From NCBI GenBank assembly GCA_905250885.1, contig CAJNOQ010000834.1:1-40352 (forward strand): a stretch of 40,352 nucleotides of DNA, read 5' to 3'. This document shows, piece after piece, positions 1 to 11,900 of the stretch. The notes under the pieces are model-generated. The model worked only from the letters and a program-made list of their open reading frames with translations. It had not been told where the DNA came from and did no database searches. How positions within the stretch are numbered: the first letter of the stretch is position 1; each line of letters starts with the position of its first letter. A program made the position numbers and the translations under genes. The DNA is from Didymodactylos carnosus. Lineage: Eukaryota > Rotifera > Eurotatoria > Philodinida > Philodinidae.

Positions 1-294
1 GGTAATGGCGTGACAATAGGATCAAAGTCAACAGTCCTTTATCAAACAAGAATTGGCGACTTTGCACATTTAGGCCCCCTGACTCTTATAATGAAAGGTG
101 AGACTCTTCCAGATCACAGTGAATGGATAGGTGCACCGGCAGAACCATTTACATCAGAGACTTCAGTAGATACCACCAATGATAAATATATCCAGATGAC
201 TACACCTACATTTTCAATGAAATCAAAGTTTGTTCAAGAGTCCAAATATCCAAGTTACAGCAGTATATCGGACAAACAGCAGCTTCTAAAATAG
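1..294 (+). CDS. 3' end of a Pls/PosA-like (NRPS-terminal, hexapeptide-repeat) gene, partial
   Basis: The reading frame is open from base 1 (GGT AAT GGC) to a TAG at 292-294, giving 97 residues of a protein whose start lies left of the window. The first 45 or so residues look like the last coils of a left-handed beta-helix acyltransferase fold, followed by the segment LGPLTLIMKGETLP and then W-x-G-x-P-A. That combination is typical of the C-terminal region of Pls/PosA/Gra-Orf type non-ribosomal peptide synthetases and related bacterial proteins (family recalled, not searched). The last 45 residues are Ser/Thr-rich and unrecognised, and may be a lineage-specific tail. If the assignment holds, the gene was probably acquired from bacteria, as many bdelloid NRPS-like genes are (inference). 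It could instead be an unrelated hexapeptide acetyltransferase. Confidence 0.5.
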   Translation, partial: GNGVTIGSKSTVLYQTRIGDFAHLGPLTLIMKGETLPDHSEWIGAPAEPFTSETSVDTTNDKYIQMTTPTFSMKSKFVQESKYPSYSSISDKQQLLK

Positions 295-1985
295 ATTTTT
301 CAACTTGTTTAACCTGCTTGTTTGTTCAGAAATCCAAACATCCAAGTAACAACAGTAAATGGATGTGATACAATGCATCTTTCACGTTAGGTTAATATAA
401 TGAGCGTTTGATTCTGTCGAAACTGCTTTTACGCGTTTCACCTGTTTCTTTGTTCTACTAAAGTTCGAACCAGCTGTTATTTTTTTTGGTTTTTCAGTAT
501 TGATAATGTCAAAGTGCATCTTCCTAAAGTGAAAGAATGGCTAAAAGCAATGAGAACAGTAAAATTTAGGCAAAAGCTACATCGATTGTGTCGATGTCAG
601 AGAAGTCAAAGTGAAGTTAAAAGAAACGCTGTGTCGGATTTACCGAGAAATTTTGCGTTTGGCATCTAATTTGTAAACTCCCTCCCGAAATAGAAGGCCA
701 CGAGACAATTCCACAAGATCCATATTAGAAAGCCATGGCCATGTGACGTTCGAGCGACCACGCCACTTTTTTCGAAAACTTTTCCGCATTTGACTTCTAG
801 AAATCGTGGAATTATGCATGTTTTCGATCTTGGCTTTTTGATTTTTGCATTTTCACAGAAGGAGTTGTGACAGAAGTATAGAGTATGACTATTCTTTGTT
901 AATTATCCCTTCTATCGTGTAACCCTAAGCATCGAATATAGAGAAGTGTATTCGATTCAGTCATCGCAACCACTTTCATTACGCTTAAATCGATATAAAC
1001 TAGACAATAAGTAAGACGCCCGTAATTCAAAGGAGGACCATAATTTTGTTTCTCAACAAGTTGTACATCACTAGACGTGGAATTTTACGCTGATTCCATC
1101 TTCGCCCGCCTATCTGAAGCTCGATCAAAGACAGCTCGATCCCTCAAGATTAGAGCCTTGGACTGAGAATATGTATAATTTATGGAGAAAACACCGATTT
1201 CTCCGGTCAAAAAGGGCAAAAACTGTAAAATCCTCGAAGCTGCAAAAGCCGACCTAATTTAGATAAATGTCGTTTTTCTCCTGTTTCTCTGCGTTTAAAG
1301 GAACAAATGTTTTTTCTTTAGATTCCCCATGAAAAATTATATCAGAAAATGGTGTTTTGAAGTTGTTCACTTATCATCGGATCGCTTCGTCTCCCTACTT
1401 TCTACGGAGGGGTGAAATTGTGATATCTACCGGTTGCAGACCTATCAACTCCGTTTGGGTAGATGATAAATTAATAAACCTTACGTGATTCGATAGGTCA
1501 CATGATCATTAAAAGATCTATACAGGCTTTTGTCTTTACTTTTTTTCGTTCGGGAGAAAATGACATTTCTTTGAAACACCACACAACGGCGTTCATGTTT
1601 ATAGTATCCATTGATTTTCTCGTGAATTACTCCGCTTTATATATGATTCGATAGAGAATTTCACGGGCTTCAAAATGAGCTATAAATGGGTCTTTCAAAG
1701 ATATGCCCACATTGGTCAATAGTTGAAATACTTGACCGGTATAATGATTTTCACCTATCTTAGTGCTTTGAATACTCCGCTAGTCGTCTTTCTGCCATAA
1801 AGAAAAATTATGTATTGTTGGAAAACACAGAGTTGTCTAGTGTGTGTATATTGTGATATAGAAGTCCATAAAATGTAGGGATTTCTGAAATTTATGTCAC
1901 TATCGGTAGTTGACGTATAGTATGTGTCCGTGCAGACGTAAAGAAGAGAAAAGCGAAGAGGAAAAATTTTTTTAATGAGGAGATT
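295..1985. other. intergenic, no recognised feature
   Basis: 1.7 kb after the left-edge gene. I see no open frame with family resemblance, no RNA gene and no strong inverted repeat. The start should include the 3' UTR and polyadenylation region of the upstream gene. Confidence 0.5.
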
Positions 1986-1987
1986 TA

Positions 1988-3927
1988 GAGTCGCCTGGGG
2001 TAATTATGATCAGGATAAAAAATTTTCTCAGTATTCTGGAAGCTGTGCAACTGTTTTTTACCAAAAAAAAAGCGATATTTCGTAGGTAGGTGGAGCTGAA
2101 TCTTACCTATCGATCGATGTAAAAATTTTCTTAAAATTCATTAGCGTTAATTAGTACTAATCAATTTCCAGCGAGCAGGTATCGACTGATCATAATTACC
2201 CCATTTAGGGTAATTATGATCAGTCAACGTATACCGATGGGGTAATTATGATCAGTACAGCCAAAATGGCTGGAATGAACTTAGAGAACTTTGTTTCAAC
2301 GGAGAACTTTAAGCAAACAAATAAAAAATTAGTTCATTTTGTAGAGAATTCTTTACTCTATTTCTTATATGAATTACACATCATTCAGACTTGATCTGAA
2401 TTACTTAATGAGAGATTACGAAAATTAAAAGAGATAGTCATTTTTTCTATATATATGCTTTGGGGTAATTATGATCACTCTACTGTTTTTCATGGGGTAA
2501 TTATGATCAGTCCGTGCAAATTACACGGAATAAACAGAATTTGACGTGCACCGGGTTCCAGAAGCTGACTATTAGTTTAGTTCAAGTGAAGAATGTCTTC
2601 AGAATATTATAAGTAATTACATTTGTGAAAAGCGGAAGAAAAACGCTTGTTTTTAGCGAGTACTGTGCATAAAATGAACATCGTCGATTATAAATGCATT
2701 TCTGTTCATTAAGATTAGTAGAATAATTCAGTTGGAGCCTTAATTAGCAGTCGAATAACGAACAAGTTGAACTTTTCATGTAGATTATCAAATTCTCGTT
2801 CTAATAGACCGAAAAAATTTTTGAAAACAAATAACATCAATCGTCTCACTTGGAATACAACACACAACATACCCAATGACACAAAAATGACGTTGAAAAC
2901 AAAACTGTTTCTCAAAAACTTGAAAAATAATACAAATAATTTCTCAAAAAAAGATGCTTGTTTTACTAATAATTGAAATAAGATACTATTTAATTCATAT
3001 ACAAATTGAAGTAATAAAAATAATGATTGCTTATAAATGTACAGAGGATAGTAGTGCTTCTTTCTAAATGAAACGATTGACGTTATGTGTTTTCAAAAAA
3101 TTTTTCGGTCTATTAGAACGAGAATTTGATAATCTACATGAAAAGTTCAACTTGTTCGTTATTCGACTGCTAATTAAGGCTCCAACTGAATTATTCTGCT
3201 AATCTTAATGAACAGAAATGCATTTATAATCGACGATGTTCATTTTATGCACAGTACTCGCTAAAAACAAGCGTTTTTCTTCCGCTTTTCACATATGTAA
3301 TTACTTATAATATTCTGAAGACATTCTTCACTTGAACTAAACTAATAGTCGGCTTCTGGAACCCGGTGCACGTCAAATTCTGTTTATTCCGTGTAATTTG
3401 CACGGACTGATCATAATTACCCCATGAAAAACAGTAGAGTGATCATAATTACCCCAAAGCATATATATAGAAAAAATGACTATCTCTTTTAATTTTCGTA
3501 ATTTCTCATTAAGTATTTCAGGTCAAGTCCGAATGATGTGTAATTCATATAAGAAATAGAGCAAAGAATTCTCTACAAAATGAACTAATTTTTTATTTAT
3601 TTGCTTAAAGTTCTCCGTTGAAACAAAGTTCTTTAAGTTCATTCCAGCCATTTTGGCTGTACTGATCATAATTACCCCATCGGTATACGTTGACTGATCA
3701 TAATTACCCCAAATGGGGTAATTATGATCAGTCGATACCTGCTCGCTGGAAATTGATTAGTACTAATTAACGCTAATGAATTTTAAGAAAATTTTTACAT
3801 CGATCGATAGGTAAGACTCAGCTCCACCTACCTACGAAATATCGCTTTTTTTTGGTAAAAAACAGTTGCACAGCTTCCAGAATACTGAGAAAATTTTTTA
3901 TCCTGATCATAATTACCCAGGCGACTC
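1988..3927. mobile_element. Large fold-back element (1.94 kb) with 12 copies of a 17-bp motif, TA-flanked
   Basis: Left arm 1988-2835 and right arm 3083-3927 are near-perfect reverse complements, separated by an unpaired centre of about 250 bp. The ends read GAGTCGCCTGG and its complement, each flanked by TA (1986-1987 and 3928-3929), as expected of a Tc1/mariner-like insertion; this assignment is inference. The motif GGGGTAATTATGATCAG, or a one-base variant, occurs six times per arm in both orientations: near 1997, 2186, 2207, 2239, 2462 and 2494, mirrored near 3417, 3440, 3662, 3694, 3715 and 3903. The element encodes no recognisable transposase; the short ORFs in it mirror each other across the arms. 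The small divergence between arms suggests recent formation or gene conversion. Confidence 0.85.
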
Positions 3928-3929
3928 TA

Positions 3930-4450
3930 TTTCCTTTATTCACTGCCGGATTGTTAAAAATTCTGTCACCATAGACGAATACTTTTTCCTCATTCTATTT
4001 CCATTTTTTCAACGTATTTTTTTCTTTTGTTATTTCATTTGGACTATCGTCCATTCGTAGCCGTCGTTCATGTCATTAAGTTCAAAATTTGAATCACTTT
4101 CTTTTTCAAGTTGTACACTCTGGTTTGTTAAGGTGCGCTTTAACATTGTTCCCCTTCGTTCCTCTATATTTTGCCCTATCATTTCTATCTGAGAAATCGA
4201 GTCACATAAATTGTCTTTCTGTGCTAATGCCTTTGCTTGATTATGAACCATAATTAAACAAAAAATTGAATACACCTATTTTTCTTTTTTTGGAAATTAT
4301 TATTATTTAACCTAATAAACATATGTACAACTCTATCTGATTATATAAACAAATTTCAAGTGTAATGGCATTTTTTTTGCACAATTATTATCAATGAAAA
4401 ACAATATGCGTATCTCCGTTCTATTTAGTTAGGCACACTCAGTCTATATT
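3930..4450. other. spacer between two fold-back elements, with one doubtful short ORF
   Basis: A minus-strand frame (4030-4275) encodes 81 residues of ordinary, charged composition with heptad-like leucines and ends in TAA. On the minus strand a possible acceptor (pyrimidine-poor, ending TAG, near 4276) precedes it. I recognise no family and see no partner exons, so I do not call it a gene. Confidence 0.2.
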
Positions 4451-5648
4451 ATGTACTTTGTGATCTCGACATTGTGTGTCTTAACAGAACGAGCAAAAAG
4501 AATGAAAGAAGAATTAGAATAAAAAATGAGTCTGAATGAGAATTCACTGGTCGACTTTCTTGTCGTATTTCTTGCAAGATTCTAGTCTCTTGGAATTTTA
4601 GACAAAAACCTTGCAAAGAATACGACAAGAAAGTCGACTAGTGTCTACGACTATGAGAAAAAAAGGTGCAGTTTTCAAACGTTTTCGACAGTACACACAT
4701 TCCAATTTCTAGTTTGATTCTTCGACAAACGCAAAATTTTCTACGAAGATCTTTGATACATTACTGCCTTGACTAAATATGTCAGTGACAGGTAAAATGC
4801 CTTTTATATGTTATGTTGCGGACAAAAGTAGAAATCAGAAACAGTGCTAAGGATTAATTGTCCGACTTTGATCGTCCGACTACAGTTTTCTTGGACAAAA
4901 AAATCGGCAAAAACTGACACAGCAATAACAAATATTTTCAATGAGTTTTTCTCCAAAAGTGGACCCAAGTACAAATCCAAAAACGATGTTTTCTCAATTC
5001 GAATAATATATCATTCACGATTTTTCTCAACTTGTTTTTGTCCAAATCTTTTGGCTGAGATTCTCTCAAGAAAACTAAGAAAACTGAAAAAATAATTTTG
5101 AGGAAATAAGCCGCCTTTTCACTATGAAACTGTTCTAAACTACACTCGAGTGATTTTATTCATCAAGAGATCGTAAAAAATGTTCTAAAACGACTTTTTT
5201 GTTAAAATTAGCAATAGAGAAACGTTAAAGTGTCGTGGAAAATCGCTATCATGTCACTCCCAAAATCAACTTTTAGAGGAAGGTTGCATACCTTTCATAA
5301 GCGGACTCTTACATACTATTAGTACTACTACATGGAATGGAACATATAATCAGATTGATTTCAATATATATCATCATTAATAAGTTCAATGAATCGAGGC
5401 TGATTTGTATATGGACCGACTTTTGGAAAAAACTTATTGAAAATATTTGCTTTTGCTGTGTCAGTTTTTGCCGATTTATTATTCAAGAAAACTGTAGTCG
5501 AAAACTTTCAAGAGACAAGAATCTTGTAAGAAATATGACAAGAAAGTCGACCAGTGAATTCTCATTCAGACTCATTTTTTATTCTAATTCTTCTTTCATT
5601 CTTTTTGTTCTCCTTAAGACACAAGCAGCTGAGATCAGAGAGTACAGC
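4451..5648. mobile_element. Second fold-back element, about 1.2 kb, imperfect arms
   Basis: Bases from about 4451 (ATGTACTTTGTGATCTC) pair with the complement of bases ending near 5648. Pairing is strong over 4494-4595 against 5505-5610 and resumes over about 4868-4990 against 5390-5490. The left arm carries an extra local hairpin: CACTGGTCGACTTTCTTGTC near 4544 is repeated in inverted form ending near 4640, so the terminal sequence is duplicated there. No coding capacity was recognised; the 5337-5663 frame is antisense to the arm repeats. No clear target-site duplication. Confidence 0.65.
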
Positions 5649-5946
5649 ACAAATCTAGAATAAATATATCTCACACACAAGGAAAAGAGCATTTTTGACA
5701 TAGTGAATCATATGTTCTTGCGTGTTCTCCACCAACATTCTATTGTTTTTTATCATTTATTTTGGTACACTTTTTTTTCAGATTGGATCTTTTTCTTCGT
5801 TTTCTTCTATATTTTTAACGCAAAGAAAAAATAGAAAGAAGAAATACATGAAGTAGGTTAACTCTTATACGAACTAATCTAGCGATCTTGTCATTTGATG
5901 TGGCTGTTTAGATTTTATAATTATTAATGCCATAAGTATAACCAAA
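5649..5946 (+). promoter_or_regulatory. upstream region of the nuclear receptor-like gene
   Basis: About 300 bp between the second fold-back element and the proposed start codon. AT-rich, with no convincing TATA box or other site; it is listed only because a promoter or 5' UTR must lie here if exon 1 is right. Confidence 0.25.
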
Positions 5947-8900
5947 ATGGATGGTGCGTCGTATTCATGGAACTTAGATTTGAAAAGACAAATAAATCAG
6001 GTTAGTGTCTTACACTGTACTCCTCATATTATGGCTCTACTTTCGTTCGGACCTAGGTGGTGACTGCTATGGATTAGGAGTGAGACAGTTCCAGTTCCTA
6101 AGAACTGATCACTAGTTCAGTACCTGTTGAACGGGAACTGGTTAGCAGTTCTTTTCAAGAATTCAAAATAAAATAAAACTGATGTAGCTAGTTATACTGA
6201 CTTGGTTTAGTCAACCAAACACACCAGTTATCTCTGGCACACTACACAAAGTCAATGTAAAGGAGGTTCATCGGTTTTATTTCAATTTTAATTTTTTGAA
6301 AAGAACTGGTACCAGTTCTCGTTCAAAAGAACTGAAATGGAACTGTCCTACCCCTACTATATATCAATGCATGGTTTCTGTGATACTCTCTGGATCAGAA
6401 TTTTATACGTTTTTTTTGAGATAGATCTTCAAGTTTGCTGAAAAGGTCATATGTAAAGTGGTCGATATGCTACGTAATGATAAAAATCTGTATTGGAGTT
6501 ATACCTTGGGTCGACCTATAAGTCCATCATATAAATTTCTCTTCTATAAGACGACATCGTGAAATCTTCATAAATCTAACGCTCATTCTTCAATTACACA
6601 AACTCGACCCAAGATCTGATAGGATTCTGTCGTTATATGGTATTCTTTTCGTTGTTTTTACCCCAATTTTAGCGGAGACTGACTCCTCTTAGAATCACAG
6701 AATATATGAATAGTTTTACGAAACTAATCGCGACAACAGAGCTTCTACTTGTTTGAAATTTATTTGAAAAGCAAATCTTACATGTAACGAGTGAGGCATA
6801 AATAATTATAGTGTTAGTATTTTCAAATTTTCTTCTCTTCCTTATAATTTAATCGAGCAAATTTTTTTAATCAAAGATAGCGTCAAAATATGACCTAGTA
6901 TTTGAAAAGAAAAATTTCATCTCCTTCAACAAACTTGAAGATCTATCTCAAAAAAACGTATAACATTCTTAGCATCCCAAGAGAACCGAGCAAACGTCAT
7001 CTTTTAGTCTCAAAAATGTATTTTCATGACCCAGTCGAGTTTTTTCACTCCAGCGTATTCGTTTCAAGGCAGACTCATAAAAAAAATAAAAATCTTTCGT
7101 TTTGATATCGATTTGATTCGAAAATGAGTTTTTTTCAAAGATGTACGAATAGTGTTTTACTGAAGAAAAACGTATATTTTCAGTATTTTTCGTATAAAAC
7201 AAAAACGAAACGGAATCAAACGTTGATCATGTCCACGTATGAACAAGACGCTGTTCTCTTGACGAGTTCTCGTTCGACTTCTCTAGTTTGTTCCGTTCGG
7301 AAACTATAGATCAAACAATGTCACACTATATGGGTGAATGAATAATTTTGGTTCTCACTGTATGCAGTTCACTTGATAATTACTCGAAAAATTATCAACA
7401 ACACGCATAAAAAACACTCATTCTTTTTTAAAAGTGCAAAATAGAACTATCAAATCACTTTGAGTTTAGTTTGTTGTACGCATTCGGAGAGAGAAAATTG
7501 CGCAGTACTAGTTATCATGAGGTATCCAGAACAGTTTTTAAGCTTTATTTGCATATACATCGTGGAATTAAACTGTATACCATCAGAGTTCATGCTAACA
7601 ACTTTTATCTATAGGCAAGTGCCAGAGCACAGGCATCATGTATGCTATGTGGAGCGAAAACATCGATTAATGGCGCTAATTGCGTTGAGTGTATAGCATT
7701 TTTTGAAACACTTGTCAACGATGAGGTATGTACTCACTAAATTAACTTATATATTATGTCTCACTATCTCTTCTCTTTTTCTCATTCATAATTAGTTTGA
7801 TACAACGGATAACTTCGTTATGGAGGCTCCGACAAAGAGGAAACTGCAAGAACAAATTTCTTCGACCGGCAAAAGACGAGGCAGATCACATCAGTTTGCA
7901 GTCACGGTAAGATTAAAACATGCACATACTCTGCATAAAACCTTCTCTCTACTGTTCAGATCCGCCCTCTAAACATGTTAGACCAAGATGCATCAGGATT
8001 CACGGACATTGAGTGGATGTATCTTACAAATGTGACACAAACATATGAACATTATTGCTTGAATCCATTTATAAGACTGCAGGAAAAGTCGATTTCTCAA
8101 CGAACAAAAAAACGTGGAACTACTATACACGATTATGTGTGTCTCCGAACGAACCTTGATAAATCAACAGCTTCTTTCTTCAATCATATAGCCGAGTTTC
8201 GTTGTTTACGAGAACAAGATAAACAAGCGTTGCTGCAAAGAAATCAAAGATACGCAGGTTAGAAGATAAAGCTTTTCGATCGATCAACTTTTGTCAAAAG
8301 GTCAAGCTTCAAATTGAAAATATTGATTATTCATTAAAATACTCTCTAAAAAGGATTCTTTGACATCGAAATGAGAGCATATTTATTTTTTCGTTGAATG
8401 GAAGTTAGTTACATTCTCGCTCTTCATAGTTCTATCTAGATGCTGGCGATTTTCTGTGTAATTTTTGGCCAATAGGATCAAATATCATTAGAAAATAGTT
8501 CAAAGTGAACCTCATTTATCTATTTACTACTAAAAAGATGTTCTATTTTAACCATGAATTTCAACAAAAATATTTCTTTTTCATGTTAAGAAAGGTGAAG
8601 TCCACATAAGAACGGAAATCGGCCCACTACCACTAACCGCTCCAATCGGTTTAAACCTCATTAGAATCACATCCGATTATCATATTCGATGATTTCGACC
8701 CTTTCGAGCGCTTTCAGTCGAATATACTCGACAGAATCTGCTCGAAAACGAGCAATAGTATGACTGTAAAATCAACATTTCTCAGTAACCAACCTATATT
8801 AAGCCTAGTGCAATATATGATTCGACGCGCCATGAAAAGCTCTACAATATGTGTTAATAAAAAACTTAACGAGGTGGGGCAGCGGCCTTTATGAATTAAG

Positions 8901-11900
8901 TACTTTGCCGCTTGAGAACGTGTACACGTGTTTTGCGTTAACAACTTTTGCGAAAAATATGTACGACACGTGTTTTACATATCTTTCGCAAAAGTTGTTA
9001 ACGCAAAACACATGTACACGTTCTCTTCGGTTCAAGCGGCTGAATATTTAGTTCATAAAGGCTGCTGCCCCACTTCGTTAAGTTTCTTATTAACACATTG
9101 TAGAGCTTTTCATGGCGCATCGAACGATATATGAATGATTAGAGATCCTCTTTAATTTCATAGAAAAAAGTGACAAAGAGTTCCCGCGGTAAAAGCGCTC
9201 GGAAGGATCGAAATCATCGTGTTAGTTCCCAAACTTTTTCATAGAAGTTCAAGAAGCCCTGGATTGACGTAAAATCTATTTTTTCTTCATTAATAAGAAG
9301 ATAGCAGTGTAATCAACATAAAATCTGAAAGTATACGCTGACAGAAGTCTTTTGCATAAAATAAAATAAAGGAAAGATATTTACAAATTTTCTAATTTAT
9401 TATTTAAATTATTTGATGTAATGTTGCCATGAAATATCACAACTCGCTGAAAAGATTTTCTTGTTTGTTTAATAGAATATCTTCTATTTTTGGAATATTT
9501 GTGATTAAGTGGATGTACTGTAACGGCGTGTAGGCGGAACAGCTAATGCTCTACGAATACCTCTGTTCTGTGTGATTTGCAGCCTTGTCCAGAGTTTGTC
9601 TGTAGCTGTATAAAAACGCTACTGATTATAAGCCTGATCAAAAATTTGTACAAATTCATCATAGTCGTTGGGTTGTTTTCGCTTGCCGACCGTGATAAGA
9701 AACCTAATGTACTTATACGCGCCATAGCTTGAGTTTTTATATGATTAGTGTGAGCATGAAAATTGAGTTTTTGATCGAAAATGATGCCACGATATTGCAC
9801 GGATGATTGAGAAATGACTGTAATTGTTCCTACTCTGACTACTATTTTATTCTTGTGCTTTTTTCACCGATGATGCGAAAAGTGGGTTATTTCCGTTTTA
9901 ACTAGTTGAAATAAAATACTCGGAACAGCGCGCTAAGTTGCATTGAATGGTATATTTTAGAAAAAAGTCATGTGGAGGTGCTACCCATCACCCAATTCTT
10001 ACCAAATTGCAGCGATTTTTAAATGCATTTCCTTTTCATTGCAATGCACATTTGGTGGTGATATGTATGAAATTAATCTGATTATATGTTCCACTCCATG
10101 TAGTAATACTATAGTATGTAAGAATCCGCTTATGAAAGGTATGCCATCTTCTTCTAAAAGTTGACTTTGAGTAAATAGAAAAACTGCATCGATCTGTGTA
10201 TATTGAATGTATAGATGAATATATAGATGAAAATTTAGTTAATTCATCACCGCCATGATTCAGAAAAAATTATGTTTGTTCCCAGCTTATTAGTGGCCTC
10301 TCCCTCACTCTAACGATGCAACATAAACGGTAAAAATACAGTTTTCTTGTGAAAGAAGATCAAACGCATCTAGGCCATGTGAGAAAATTCTATGAAATAC
10401 GTGTTCCTATGTCTTTTCTACATAAAAAGTTAAAAAATAAACAAAAAGTGGCGAATTATTTGTCGCCATGTGAGAAAATTTTATGTATTTTCAACTTTTT
10501 ATGGCATAGGAACACGTATTTCATTAAAATTTGTTCACATGGCCTAGATGCGTTTGATCTTCTTTCACAAGAAAACTGTATTTTTACCGTTCATGCTACA
10601 GTGAGAAAGAGGCTACTAATAAGTTGAGAGCAAAAATTTTTGAGACCAAACATAATTTTATCTGAATCATAGCCAACTTTTCAAGCAAAATAAAGGTAAT
10701 ATTTCAAATTATCATAATCAATTACACATACATCGGCGAGAGGTATACTGAAATTGGAGAGAAAGTTTTTCCAAGTTTTCCAAAAATCTGAGTATACAGT
10801 TTTTTTCCGAATTTTTGCTGAACATAGTTATTTTCGAAAATGAGTAGATAAATATAAAATAGGCATATATCCTTTTTTAGACTCAAGGTCCTAAAGTTAG
10901 TTACTCATTTGTGAAGTGTATCATCTAAAATGTAATTAAACTTGAATTTATTTATGTTTAAATGAAAGCAGCTTCCTCGCTTGTTGTTCAAATGGTACAA
11001 GAAGCAGAATTCTTTTCTGCTTCGCTTCTTCATAACTTTGTTTGCTCCCATTCTGGCTCTTGTTATTTTCTTAAGCTTATATCACTAATAACCTACTTGT
11101 AGTACTCATCTGCTATTCGTTGACTTGCTCGGAGTGCTTAGTACAATGCATCTTCAATTTCTGGCTTTTTGCTTCATTTATGTATTTTCAGCGGTTTTTT
11201 TTTCTGTTTTCATATGCGTTTTCTTTCATCTATAATAAATACAGATTATTTTAGCAGGATTTCATAGCTATAACACTTGTCATCTATTTGCAGATGTTTG
11301 TCAAGAAAAAGGATATTCGCAATCCTGAAATGAATAGTGGTCGAGAAAAGGGAGTAAATGGTTGAAAGACTAATTACTGCACTAAGCGACGAATCCAGAA
11401 GTTTCCTTTGGCCGATATGCTATAAAAATATGAGGTATGTGCAATTTTTATAAAACAAATTTAGTTTGTTTAAAAGAGTAGAGTCTACCAGTGACTGCCG
11501 TTAAATACAAGAAAATACATCGTTTCAAATTTCAAAAAATGAAAGTATATGTTTTCAATTTCTGTTTTTTATGAACTTACCATCTTTATCCATATGTTGT
11601 TGTTTTTTTGTTTAAGCTTTATTTATAAAAAGAAGAAAAAGAAAAGAATTTCCATTGAATAAATTTAGAACAGCAAAAAGAAAGAGGAATAGACCCATGA
11701 CATCATTTTTGACTGTTCAACAAGCGAAAATTGCTAGTATAATAATAAGTAAGATAGACACACCTAACGCACGTAGTCAGAGAATAACATAAAAGAACAT
11801 TCACAAACAGAAAACACACACATACACAGAGAAAAAGGGGAAGTACATAAATAACAACTGATCTAACGGCCAAGGAATGCTGTTGCTACGACCTCAGACG

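Noticed and set aside
460-480. GTTCGAACC as a tRNA T-arm
   Set aside because: No acceptor stem, anticodon arm or A-box at the right distance; no tRNA found in the window.
1997-2510. Regularly recurring 17-mer as a CRISPR array
   Set aside because: Spacing is irregular, orientation is mixed, the copies are mirrored in the other arm, and the context is eukaryotic.
2715-2976. Overlapping open frames on both strands in the first fold-back element
   Set aside because: They lie in or next to the complementary arms, so the frames mirror each other; no protein family resemblance.
7460-7696. 78-residue frame overlapping receptor exon 2
   Set aside because: It reads the zinc-finger exon in the wrong frame; the C-x2-C...C-x2-C-x-A-F-F frame and matching phases support the receptor exon.
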